From: Bradyrhizobium sp. WSM1743
GTDB lineage: Bacteria; Pseudomonadota; Alphaproteobacteria; Rhizobiales; Xanthobacteraceae
Length of the DNA: 42,077 nt
Assembly: GCF_000473065.1 (NCBI RefSeq)
Contig: NZ_AXAZ01000075.1
Span: 1 to 42,077, forward strand
Direction: 5' to 3'
This document shows positions 16,582 through 24,154 of the stretch, one piece after another; the first letter of the stretch is position 1, and the number at the start of each line of letters is the position of its first letter. A program made the position numbers and the translations under genes. The notes under the pieces were generated by a model that did no database searches, was not told where the DNA came from, and saw nothing but the letters and a program-made list of their open reading frames with translations.

Positions 16582-17172
16582 ATGCGGAATTCTTCCAGCT
16601 CTCGGCTGCTCTTCTTCCTCGCGCTCGCATTGTCGCTCGCGACGGTGACGCCGTGTGCGGCGCAGACCGCCGAGCCCACGGCGGCGGGCCTCTGGCAGAA
16701 GGTCGAAGACGGCAAGACGGTCGGATGGTTCCTCTTCGTCGATCACAACGGCGTCTTCGAAGGCGTGATCGCCAAGACCTTCCCGCGACCAACCGACAAT
16801 CCGAACGAAGTCTGCTCCAAGTGCACCGACGATCGCAAGAACGCGCCGGTGCTTGGCATCTCCTTCGTCCGCAACATGAAGCGCGAAGGATTGAAGTACG
16901 AAGGCGGCAACGTGCTCAATCCGCGCGACGGCCAGATCTGGAAGGCCAACATGCGGGTCAGCCCCGACGGCCAGACCCTGACGCTGCGCGGCTATCTCGG
17001 CATCGCGCTGCTCGGCAAGGACGAGACCTGGACGCGCTTACCCGATGCCTACATCGCCCAGGTGGATCCTGCCATCATCGCGAAATACCTGCCCGCGCAG
17101 GCTGCCGCCGCGAAGCCGCCGGCACCCGCCGCGAAGAAGGGCGGGGCGACGACGGCACCGGCAAAGCAGTAG
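16582..17172 (+). CDS. DUF2147 exported protein
   Basis: The 196-residue protein has a signal peptide (cleavage near residue 27-28, CAAQ|TAEP). The DUF2147 domain (about 34-155) opens with AAGLWQKVEDGKTVGWFLF and carries a small CSKC pair at about residues 73-76. The tail is Ala/Pro/Lys-rich and low-complexity. DUF2147 proteins are periplasmic and lipocalin-like in outline, and their function is unknown. An AAGGTG lies just upstream of the ATG. Confidence 0.85.
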   Translation: MRNSSSSRLLFFLALALSLATVTPCAAQTAEPTAAGLWQKVEDGKTVGWFLFVDHNGVFEGVIAKTFPRPTDNPNEVCSKCTDDRKNAPVLGISFVRNMKREGLKYEGGNVLNPRDGQIWKANMRVSPDGQTLTLRGYLGIALLGKDETWTRLPDAYIAQVDPAIIAKYLPAQAAAAKPPAPAAKKGGATTAPAKQ

Positions 17173-17523
17173 GAGCGTGCGTCGCACGCTGGGCCGCCTC
17201 CACAGCTGTAGCTTCGGCGCGTGGTCCTTTCCCGCCACGGGTCTCGCCTTTGGCGAGCCCGATGACCGGCTCCGACGGGGCAGCCTCTAGGCATCAGTCT
17301 TTCCGTACCCCCGCACGGCCCGTGCGGCCACGTTCGCCGAAAGGCGAATACGTTCCGGACCCGCTCCAGTAGTTCCCCGGAATGCGGGCTGGCGCCGGAT
17401 TTGCATAGCTGTCGGCAAAGCCGCTGGGGGAGCGCATCGCCGTCTCCCACGCCTGCCGCGCGCCATGCGGAGGGCGGACGGCAGCGTTTGCCTCGCGGCG
17501 ATCACTTCGACCGCGGAGACAGC
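17173..17523. other. Intergenic stretch with two small hairpins
   Basis: No convincing gene lies in these 351 bases. Two short stems stand out: CCGCACG/CGTGCGG (17311-17327) and TTCGCC-GAAA-GGCGAA (17333-17348). A minus-strand frame from 17623 to 17294 contains a compositionally unusual stretch (NYWSGSGTYSPFGERG), but its start region overlaps the next gene's signal peptide, so I leave it uncalled. Confidence 0.5.
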
Positions 17524-17877
17524 ATGAAAGCAATATCGTGTGCCGCCACGCTGCTGGGATTGATGGCGCTATTGGCCACATCGGCGTTGGCGCGCGACGA
17601 CGGCCGCTACGCCAACTCGCCATTAAAACCCTGGTTCGAGAGTCTGCATAGCGAATACGGGCAGTGCTGCTCCGACGCCGACGGCTATGTCATTGCCGAC
17701 GTCGATTGGGAGTCCGATCGCGGTCACTACCGCGTGCGCATCGACGACGAATGGGTCGCGGTGCCGGACGGTGCGGTGATCACCGTGCCCAACAAGATCG
17801 GCCGCACCATGGTGTGGAAGCACTATATCGACGGCCATCCGCGCGTGCGCTGCTTCATGCCGGGCAGCATGACGTAG
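17524..17877 (+). CDS. Small exported hypothetical protein with a Cys pair
   Basis: The 117-residue product starts with a clean signal peptide (ISCAATLLGLMALLATSALA|RDD). The mature part of about 95 residues has a C-C pair (GQCCSDADGY) and a later Cys near the end (RVRCFMPG), plus alternating charged/aromatic strands (WVAVPDGAVITVPN). GGAG lies eight bases before the ATG at 17524; the longer open frame from 17401 has no signal and no ribosome binding site. It is probably periplasmic. Small proteins of this type occur in Bradyrhizobium genomes, but I know of no function. Confidence 0.8.
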   Translation: MKAISCAATLLGLMALLATSALARDDGRYANSPLKPWFESLHSEYGQCCSDADGYVIADVDWESDRGHYRVRIDDEWVAVPDGAVITVPNKIGRTMVWKHYIDGHPRVRCFMPGSMT

Positions 17878-17895
17878 ACGCCATCAAACTTCGAT

Positions 17896-17988
17896 GTCAT
17901 TCCGGGGCGACGCGGCAGCGTCGAACCCGGAATCCGGAGGTTGCTGCGAGAAATTCCGGGTTCGCACTTCGTGCGTCCCAGGATGACG
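17896..17988. repeat. Palindromic repeat family D between convergent genes
   Basis: The ends GTCATTCCGGGGCGACGCGG and CGTCCCAGGATGACG are inverted. Inner segments GAACCCGGAATCC and AAATTCCGGGTTCG form a second, strong stem. It fills the gap between two convergent genes and could act as a terminator, although no U-tract is present. Confidence 0.7.
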
Positions 17989-17997
17989 ATGAGCAGC

Positions 17998-18268
17998 TCA
18001 ACGCGCATCGCTCTGCGTATTGGCGCTCGCGAGCTGCTTGATCCGTGGCGATAGCACAGAGACCTGCGCGGGCGAGGCGGGCATGCCGGCGACGATCATC
18101 GCAGGGCTTGCCGACTGCTCCTCGACGCCGGCGCCGCCGAGCACCTGCACCTGCGTCGCCGAGATCGGAAACGATGTCACCTCGTAAGAGGGAAGCTCGG
18201 TGGCGAAGGCACCGGCCGAGCTCGCAATCATCGCGCCGGCAACGGCAAATCATCGAAAGAACACGCAT
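17998..18268 (-). pseudogene. Small secreted hypothetical protein, signal peptide broken by a 1-base frameshift
   Basis: From the ATG at 18268 (with GGAG eight bases upstream) the frame gives MRVLSMICRCRRDD. Removing one T from the TTT run at 18247-18250 gives MRVLSMIAVAGAMIASSAGAFA, a normal signal peptide. That continues in frame into a 77-residue body (LPSYEVTSFPISATQVQVLG...). An intact protein would have about 89 residues. The body also opens from an internal ATG at 18231, but that start would leave only half a signal peptide. Either this copy is newly inactivated or the run holds a sequencing error. The protein resembles small secreted Bradyrhizobium proteins of unknown function. Confidence 0.7.
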
Positions 18269-18462
18269 TGGAAAATCTCCGTGGAAGATGTCAATCGGAG
18301 GTTTGGTCGCGTCGATGCCGAAACAGGTTCGCTCGTGCGCGAACATTCCCATCGCCTTGGGCGCAGATATTGATTGCTTGATGCGAAAGGACGAAACGTG
18401 GAAGAAGTTTTCCGTGCCAATGTTTCCGGACGGTTTCGCGGATGCGCCGATGCGGCGGCCGC

Positions 18463-19827
18463 TCAACGCTCTTGCAGATCAAGCTGCGGAGATTTGACCG
18501 CGGTGGCGGCCTCGGGAAAGCACAAGCGCATCGTCGTGCCGCAGCCGGGCTCGGAGGCAATGACGAGCTCGCCGCCGTGAGCGGCCATGATCTCGCGGAC
18601 AATCGACAGACCGAGGCCCGCGCCGCCGCCTGCACTATTGCCGGTCTGAAACGGTTCCAGCAGCTTGCGTTCCGCGCCGTCGGGCAGGCCGGCGCCGTCA
18701 TCTTCAACCGAGATGCTGCCGCGGCCGACCGTGGCAACGATGCGTCGCGCACCACGGGCGTGGATGAGCGCGTTGCCGACGAGATTGGCAAGCGCGCTGC
18801 GAACGGCGGCGTTGACGCCTTGCACCAGGAACGGCCCATCGTCGGCCCGCTCCAGCGCAAGCTCGATGCCGGCGTCCAGCGCCGACGGACCGAAATCGGC
18901 CAGTAGGTCCAGCGTGATTTCGGCGAGGTCGATCGACTGCTTCGCGATCGCGTGATTTTGCAGACGCGCCAGGTCGAGCATGGCCGAGACCAGCGAGGTG
19001 AGACGGCGGACGTCGCGCACCAGCTCGGCTTTCAGGGCCGGCTCGGGCACGTCCTCGATCTTTGCGCGCAGCAGCGTGAGCGGCGTGCGGAGCTGATGGG
19101 CGGCATTGCCGAGGAAGCGGCGCTGCATCCTGATATAGGCGTCGATCTCGCCGAAGGCGCGGTTCAGCGCCTCGACGAGCGGCTTCAACTCGTACGGAAC
19201 CTCGGACAACGAGATCAGGCCTTGCGGGGCCGACGGATCGATCGCGAGCGCGCGACGTGCGACCCGCTCGATGCCGCGTGAGACGAAACGGGCGGCAAGC
19301 GCCGAACCGATCGCGACGGTCGCCGCAAAGGCCAGCGCCACCACGAGGATCGAAAATATGTTGCGGACGAGGAAGCTCCTTGCAATCCGGCCAAAGCGGA
19401 CCTGAGGCTCGCCGGCCATCATCGTGAGCCGCAAGGAGCCCCGTTGCGCAACGGCGAGACAGAACGTGCTGTTCTGGTCGGGTGTGCTGAAGACCGACAG
19501 GCCGACGGGCCCGCGATAGGGGAATGCGAAGGGAAGCGGTGGCCGGTGCTCGCTGCCGTACTCGCTGACGAGATCGCCCACGGACACGACGTACCAGAGG
19601 TTCGGGCTGTCCGCCTTCAATTCCTGGAGGGCTGGAGTCGGACGCACCGTCAGGTTTGGCCCATTGATGTCAGTGGCACGGTCGAGAACGGCCGCTACAA
19701 CCCGGCAGGCCCTGAACTCGCGTTCCTCCAGCGGGTAGCGCGAGACGAAGATGCTGACCATGATCAAGAAGATCGTCGTCGCGGCGATGCCGAGCGACAG
19801 TGCAAAGGTTCGGGCGATCGATTTCAT
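18463..19827 (-). CDS. Sensor histidine kinase
   Basis: The 454-residue membrane kinase has a first membrane segment (about 7-28) and a sensor region of about 125 residues facing the periplasm. A second membrane segment (about 155-178) is followed by a HAMP-like linker. The HisKA box is NAAHQLRTPLT with His244. The HATPase domain has N-box NLVGNALIHA, then EDDGAGLPDG and GAGLGLSIVREIM. Its start overlaps the stop of the response regulator gene by four bases (ATGA), so the two are translationally coupled. The ligand cannot be inferred from sequence. The target may be the adjacent MipA-like outer-membrane gene; see the direct repeats upstream. Confidence 0.92.
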   Translation of the reverse strand: MKSIARTFALSLGIAATTIFLIMVSIFVSRYPLEEREFRACRVVAAVLDRATDINGPNLTVRPTPALQELKADSPNLWYVVSVGDLVSEYGSEHRPPLPFAFPYRGPVGLSVFSTPDQNSTFCLAVAQRGSLRLTMMAGEPQVRFGRIARSFLVRNIFSILVVALAFAATVAIGSALAARFVSRGIERVARRALAIDPSAPQGLISLSEVPYELKPLVEALNRAFGEIDAYIRMQRRFLGNAAHQLRTPLTLLRAKIEDVPEPALKAELVRDVRRLTSLVSAMLDLARLQNHAIAKQSIDLAEITLDLLADFGPSALDAGIELALERADDGPFLVQGVNAAVRSALANLVGNALIHARGARRIVATVGRGSISVEDDGAGLPDGAERKLLEPFQTGNSAGGGAGLGLSIVREIMAAHGGELVIASEPGCGTTMRLCFPEAATAVKSPQLDLQER

Positions 19828-20504
19828 CGCGGCGTTGCCAGCCGCAGGATGTACCCGATGCCGCGCATGCTGCGGATCTCGACGTCGCCGCCGAGCTCAG
19901 CCAGCTTCCTCCTCAGCCGCGAGACCTGCGCTTCGAGCGTATTGGATTCGATCTCGTCGTCGAAGCCGTAGATCTCCTCGATCAGGGCGGCGCGGGTGAT
20001 GACGCGGTCGCGCCGCATCAGCAGAGCCCCCAGGATCAGCGCCTCGCGCCGCCGCAGCAGGATTTTGGTGTCGGCGACCACCGCCTCGTTGCTGCCGAGA
20101 TGCAGCTCGACATTGCCGAGCGACAGCACCGAGGGCGCGAGCAGGCGGGGCCGGCGCAACACCGCGCGCACCCGCGCGATCAGTTCCTGCGGCTCGAACG
20201 GCTTGCCGAGATAATCGTCGGCGCCGCCGTTGAGGCCGTCGACGACATCCTCCTTGGCGTCCTTCGACGTCAACATGATGATCGCGGGACGCTCCGGCGA
20301 CTGGCTCAGGGTGGTGACCACCTCGAGCGCATCACCGTCGGGCAGCATCCGGTCGACGATCGCGAGATCATATTTGAAATTGTCCAGCGCCTGGCGGGCA
20401 TCGGCAATCGAGCCGACGAGGTCGACGATGCCGTGCAATTGTCCGAGCAGGCGGCTGACGTAAGCGCCGATCTGCGGTTCGTCTTCGATCACGAGCGAGC
20501 GCAC
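19824..20504 (-). CDS. OmpR-family response regulator
   Basis: The product has a receiver domain (Asp51 in DLAIVDRMLPDG, Lys in LGKPF) and a C-terminal OmpR/PhoB winged helix (about 125-220, with SNTLEAQVSRLRRKL and RGIGYIL). I chose the GTG at 20504, giving 226 residues, because AGGA lies eight bases upstream and the protein then begins with the usual first strand (VRSLVIEDE). An ATG at 20534 would add ten residues but has no ribosome binding site. It is first in an operon with the kinase and faces the mipA-like gene across a region holding 11-bp direct repeats suited to this type of regulator. Confidence 0.92.
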   Translation of the reverse strand: MRSLVIEDEPQIGAYVSRLLGQLHGIVDLVGSIADARQALDNFKYDLAIVDRMLPDGDALEVVTTLSQSPERPAIIMLTSKDAKEDVVDGLNGGADDYLGKPFEPQELIARVRAVLRRPRLLAPSVLSLGNVELHLGSNEAVVADTKILLRRREALILGALLMRRDRVITRAALIEEIYGFDDEIESNTLEAQVSRLRRKLAELGGDVEIRSMRGIGYILRLATPR

Positions 20505-20686
20505 GCGGGTCGTCCTTGACTCTCTTGGGGCCATAGGGCCCCGATCTCGACGCTTCCTTGCCGAAGTCCGGCGTTTCGGTTCGTGCGCGAGTTCCCTTTA
20601 AGGCATCGAGCTGGGCGAATAAAAGGCAGGCACGAGCGGGCTGACCGGCGCTGGCCGTCGAAGTTTTGGAGCTCGAGCGCCGCCCT

Positions 20687-20708
20687 GCAATGTTGGGGCA
20701 ATGTTGGT
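20687..20708. promoter_or_regulatory. 11-bp direct repeat pair 1, candidate response-regulator site
   Basis: GCAATGTTGGG (20687-20697) is followed at once by GCAATGTTGGT (20698-20708). Half-sites repeated with an 11-bp period suit tandem binding of an OmpR/PhoB-type dimer. The pair lies 182 bases from the regulator start and 137 bases before the mipA-like start. Confidence 0.6.
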
Positions 20709-20756
20709 CCGGCGGCGCACCGGGTGCGCGGAATGTCGCAGGGGCCATCGCCCGTT

Positions 20757-20778
20757 GCAATCTTGGGGCAATTTTGCC
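20757..20778. promoter_or_regulatory. 11-bp direct repeat pair 2, candidate response-regulator site
   Basis: GCAATCTTGGG (20757-20767) and GCAATTTTGCC (20768-20778) repeat the pattern of the first pair in the same orientation, 70 bases further on. This pair ends 67 bases before the mipA-like ATG, where it could activate the downstream promoter. Confidence 0.6.
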
Positions 20779-20845
20779 GGACCACATGCTGGGCTCCTAA
20801 CCACACCAGTCGACTCGGCCAGGAAGGCCGGTCCGGGGCCCCGAA

Positions 20846-21730
20846 ATGAAGCATATTGAAGAAGCCGCTCTCCGCCTCACGGTGAATGCGCGGTGGACGA
20901 CCGCCTGTCTTACGCTCGGTACGATCATGGTGACAGCACAATGCGCATCGGCGCAGACCGCGTTCACGCTGCCGGCGCCGCCATTCGAGCTGCCGATGCT
21001 GCCTTCGCCATCTGGAAACTGGACCGTCATGGTCGGTATCGGCGGCGAATACACGCCTGATTTCGTCGGGTCGAAGAACAGCAAGTTTCGTCCGATTCCG
21101 ATCTTCTCCATCCGCCGTGCCGGATCGATCGACCAGTTTCGCGGGCCCCGCGACAGCGCCAGCATCGCGCTGCTCGACGTCGGCAATTTTCGCGCAGGCC
21201 CTGCGTTCAAATACGTCTCGTCGCGCAAGAGCGACAAATATGCCGAGCTGACCGGCCTCGGCGACGTCAAGGCCGCCTATGAGCTCGGCGGCTTCGTCGA
21301 ATATTATCCGGTGGATTGGCTGCGCCTGCGCAGCGAGTTGCGCCAAGGTGTGGGCGGCCATACCGGCACCGTGGCCGATGTCTCTGCCGACGTCATCGTC
21401 CCGCTGATTCAAATGCTGACGATCTCGGCCGGCCCGCGCTTCACCTGGAAGAGCACCAAGGCCACCGCGCCGTATTTCGGCGTCGATGCCGCGCAGGCGC
21501 TGGCATCAGGGTTGCCGAGATACGATGCCAGGGGCGGTGCGCACTCGGTCGGCTTCGGCAGCCAGATCTCCTACCGGATCAATCCGCAGTGGGAGGTTCA
21601 CGCCTATGTCGAGTACGAGAAGCTGCTCGGTGACGCCGCGGACAGCCCGCTGGTGAAGCAGCGCGGATCGTCGAACCAGACCACCGTTGGTGTCGGTGCG
21701 TCCTATTCGTTCGATTTCAGGATTCGATGA
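20846..21730 (+). CDS. MipA/OmpV-family outer-membrane protein
   Basis: The 294-residue protein has a signal peptide after a rather long N-region (cleavage near residue 36, CASAQ|TAF). It then has a series of amphipathic strands typical of the MipA/OmpV beta-barrel: WTVMVGIGGEYTPDFVGS, ELGGFVEYYPVDWLRLRSEL, and the terminal SYSFDFRIR. An N-terminal GTG further in (residue 13) is a possible alternative start. MipA was described as a scaffold for peptidoglycan synthesis in E. coli; many relatives are simply small outer-membrane barrels induced by two-component systems. It is followed after six bases by another exported protein, forming an operon divergent from the two-component pair. Confidence 0.88.
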   Translation: MKHIEEAALRLTVNARWTTACLTLGTIMVTAQCASAQTAFTLPAPPFELPMLPSPSGNWTVMVGIGGEYTPDFVGSKNSKFRPIPIFSIRRAGSIDQFRGPRDSASIALLDVGNFRAGPAFKYVSSRKSDKYAELTGLGDVKAAYELGGFVEYYPVDWLRLRSELRQGVGGHTGTVADVSADVIVPLIQMLTISAGPRFTWKSTKATAPYFGVDAAQALASGLPRYDARGGAHSVGFGSQISYRINPQWEVHAYVEYEKLLGDAADSPLVKQRGSSNQTTVGVGASYSFDFRIR

Positions 21731-21736
21731 GCCGTC

Positions 21737-22477
21737 ATGCGCCGCATTGCTTTTCTATGGATTGGCCTCGCGGCCGCTTGTATCGCCCTCGGCGCCGCCG
21801 CGGCGTTCGAGACGCGCGCGAGCCGGCTTCAGGCGATCAAGACCGTCGGCATCGTCTCGGCGATCGGCGAGGAGATGAGCCTGACGCGAGCCGGCCTGAC
21901 CGGGCTCGGCAACGCCGCGCAAAGCGCCTCGATCAGCGCATGGGGGCTGGACGAGCTGATCGTCCAGCAGGCGACGCGGCTTCTTGGCGCGCGCTTTCGG
22001 GTGCAGCCGGTGACCTACAGGCGTGCAGCGTTTGCCGCCATCAGGGATTCAGCGGTTGCGCCCGTCAACCTCTTGCGCAGCGATCCGTTCAAGGAGCTGG
22101 TGCGCAGCGATGTCGCCCCGCAGGGACTGGACGCGTACATCGTCGTTACCCGCGCGAGATCGAAGCTTGGAAACGGCCGTAACGTCGAGGGCGTCGGGCT
22201 CGCCGAATATCGGACGCTGCTTGCAGATTATGGCCTGATCCACGCGCTGTACGAAGTCCGCGTCATCGACGGCAAGTCGTTCGACGTGATCGAGAAGCGG
22301 GCGGCCGCGCCGCTCGATAACACCGGGACGGTGAGAATCGCCGGCCCGAGCGGGCCGGTCGACGAGCCGTTCGAGGGCTCGGCTTCGAGCGAACGGCTGC
22401 GTGCGGCGATAGCGGACCTCATCATCCGCAGCCTGCCCCTCACGCTGGGCGACATGCATCTGATCGATGGCCAATGA
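21737..22477 (+). CDS. Exported hypothetical protein, partner of the MipA-like gene
   Basis: The 246-residue product has an uncleaved anchor or signal peptide at residues 4-24 (IAFLWIGLAAACIALGAAAAF). The globular part has several strand-helix units (AIKTVGIVSAIGEEMSL, LDAYIVVTRARSKLG, LIHALYEVRVIDG) and no Cys in the mature part. I do not recognise a named domain. It lies six bases after the mipA-like gene and so is co-transcribed and probably co-regulated by the facing two-component system. Its stop codon overlaps a perfect 16-bp palindrome. Confidence 0.75.
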   Translation: MRRIAFLWIGLAAACIALGAAAAFETRASRLQAIKTVGIVSAIGEEMSLTRAGLTGLGNAAQSASISAWGLDELIVQQATRLLGARFRVQPVTYRRAAFAAIRDSAVAPVNLLRSDPFKELVRSDVAPQGLDAYIVVTRARSKLGNGRNVEGVGLAEYRTLLADYGLIHALYEVRVIDGKSFDVIEKRAAAPLDNTGTVRIAGPSGPVDEPFEGSASSERLRAAIADLIIRSLPLTLGDMHLIDGQ

Positions 22478-22491
22478 CAGGCCGGCCTGTC
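22476..22491. terminator. 16-bp perfect palindrome between convergent genes
   Basis: GACAGGCCGGCCTGTC is self-complementary over its full length. It fills the 19-base gap between the exported hypothetical gene and galactarate dehydratase, overlapping the stop codon of the former. No U-tract follows, so termination is only a suggestion. Confidence 0.45.
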
Positions 22492-22496
22492 GCCCC

Positions 22497-24038
22497 TCAG
22501 GTCACAGGCGCCGGATTGAACAGCGTGAGATCGTTGTGGATGCCCCAGCGGTCCGACCAGGGCTTAGTCCGGCCGGAGGCGACGTCGAGGATCAGGCGGA
22601 ACAGGTCCCAGCCGCATTCCTCGATGGTCTTCTCACCGCTGGCGATGCTGCCGGCGTCGAAGTCGATCAGGTCCTTCCAGCGCCGCGCGAGCTCGCTGCG
22701 GGTCGCGACCTTGATCACGGGCGCTGCGGCGAGGCCATAGGGCGTGCCGCGGCCGGTGGTGAACACCTGCAGCGTCATGCCGGAGGCGAGCTGCAGCGTG
22801 CCGCAGATGAAATCGGACGCGGGCGTTGCCGCGAACAGCATGCCCTTCTGCGTCGCCTTCTCGCCGGGCGACAGCACGCCGGTAATGGCGGAGGAGCCGG
22901 ACTTCACGATCGAGCCGAGGGACTTCTCGACGATGTTGGCAAGGCCCCCCTTCTTGTTGCCGGGCGTGGTGTTGGCGCTGCGGTCGGCGCCGCCGCGGGC
23001 GAGATAGGAATCGTACCAGGCCATCTCGCGCACCAGCGCGCGGCCGACATCCTCGTTGATGGCGCGGCGCGTCAGCAGCTGGATGGCGTCGCGCACCTCC
23101 GTCACTTCCGAGAACATCACGGTGGCGCCGGCGCGCACCAGCAGGTCCGCAGCGAAGCCGACGGCGGGGTTCGCGGTGACGCCGGAGAAGGCGTCGCTGC
23201 CGCCGCATTGCAGGCCGATCACGAGGTCGGAGGCCGGGCAGGTCTCGCGCTTGCGATTGTTGAGCACCTTCAGCCGGGCTTCGGCCTGGGTCATGATCGC
23301 ATCGACGATCGCGCCGAAGCCGTCAAAGGCCTCGTCCTGCATGCGGACGATGGCGTCGTTCACGCCTTCCGGCACCAGCCGCTCGGGCGCGAGCTTCTCG
23401 CAGCCGAGGCCGACGACCAGGATCTCGCCGCCGAAATTCGGGTTGAGCGCGAGGTTCTGCAGCGTGCGGATCGGCACCACTGCATCGGGCGCGGTGATCG
23501 CGACGCCGCAGCCATAGGCGTGCGTCAGCGGCACGACGTCGTCGACGTTCGGGTACTTTGGCAACAGCTCGGCGCGGATGCGCTTGACCGCATATTCCAT
23601 CGTGCCCTTGACGCATTGCACGGAGGAGGAGATGCCGAGGATGTTCTTGGTGCCGACCGAGCCGTCGGGATTACGGTACCCCTCGAAGGTGAAGCCTTCG
23701 AGCGGCGGCAGCGGTGCGGGGACGGCGGTCGAGATCTCGAGCTTGTCGAGGGCAGGGGCCTCCGGCATGCGGATGCGCGCTTCGTCCACCCATTCGCCGG
23801 CCAGGATCGGCGAGAGCGCGTAGCCGATGATCTCGCCATAACGGATGATCGGTGCGCCTTCCGCGATGTCGACCAGCGCCGTCTTGTGCCCCTGCGGCAC
23901 GAAGGCGCGCAGCGTCAGCCCGCTGGCGAAGCGGGAGCCGGCGGGAAGCCCGAAATCGTTGACCACGATCGCGACATTGTCGCGGTCGTTGAGCTTGATG
24001 TAGCGGGGCTGCTCTTTCGCGGCGACGTCCTGGTCCAT
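22497..24038 (-). CDS. garD: Galactarate dehydratase
   Basis: The 513-residue protein has an N-terminal SAF-type domain (about 15-85) and the UxaA/GarD body. It matches galactarate dehydratase better than altronate dehydratase in length and in the conserved stretch NVDDVVPLTHAYGCGVAI, followed by APDAVVPIRTLQNLALNPNFGGE. The enzyme is iron-dependent by family and converts galactarate to 5-dehydro-4-deoxy-D-glucarate. That product is the substrate of the dehydratase encoded three genes upstream. A GGAG lies just before the ATG. It is the last gene of the operon and is separated from the aldehyde dehydrogenase gene by a 30-bp perfect inverted repeat. Confidence 0.85.
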   Translation of the reverse strand: MDQDVAAKEQPRYIKLNDRDNVAIVVNDFGLPAGSRFASGLTLRAFVPQGHKTALVDIAEGAPIIRYGEIIGYALSPILAGEWVDEARIRMPEAPALDKLEISTAVPAPLPPLEGFTFEGYRNPDGSVGTKNILGISSSVQCVKGTMEYAVKRIRAELLPKYPNVDDVVPLTHAYGCGVAITAPDAVVPIRTLQNLALNPNFGGEILVVGLGCEKLAPERLVPEGVNDAIVRMQDEAFDGFGAIVDAIMTQAEARLKVLNNRKRETCPASDLVIGLQCGGSDAFSGVTANPAVGFAADLLVRAGATVMFSEVTEVRDAIQLLTRRAINEDVGRALVREMAWYDSYLARGGADRSANTTPGNKKGGLANIVEKSLGSIVKSGSSAITGVLSPGEKATQKGMLFAATPASDFICGTLQLASGMTLQVFTTGRGTPYGLAAAPVIKVATRSELARRWKDLIDFDAGSIASGEKTIEECGWDLFRLILDVASGRTKPWSDRWGIHNDLTLFNPAPVT

Positions 24039-24055
24039 CGTGGACTCCGGGATTT

Positions 24056-24142
24056 GTAGGGTGGGTTAGCGCAGCGTAACCCACCAACGTCTGTGTCCGC
24101 GGAAGCAGAAGAGGTGGGTTACGCTGCGCTAACCCACCCTAC
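24056..24142. repeat. 30-bp perfect inverted repeat inside the sugar-acid operon
   Basis: The arms at 24056-24085 and 24113-24142 are exact reverse complements around a 27-base spacer. Each arm contains GTGGGTTAGCGCAGCGTAAC or its complement, which is itself an imperfect palindrome. The type is familiar from Bradyrhizobium intergenic regions. It lies between the aldehyde dehydrogenase and garD genes, where the mRNA hairpin could lower or stabilise expression of garD. Confidence 0.9.
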
Positions 24143-24154
24143 GATATCGGCCTA

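Noticed and set aside
17294..17623. Minus-strand frame of 109 codons with a Gly/Ser/Tyr-rich end
   Set aside because: Its start lies inside the oppositely oriented signal-peptide gene, it has no clear ribosome binding site, and its first half is Arg-rich shadow sequence. A shorter form starting near 17440 remains possible but unsupported.
17897..18466. Minus-strand frame of 189 codons through the frameshifted small gene
   Set aside because: It reads the leader of the small secreted gene and then the wrong frame of its body. The correct frame is evident after one base is removed.
22467..24059. Plus-strand frame of 530 codons opposite garD
   Set aside because: The antisense frame is Arg/Asp/His-rich with no domain; the minus strand encodes a clear galactarate dehydratase.
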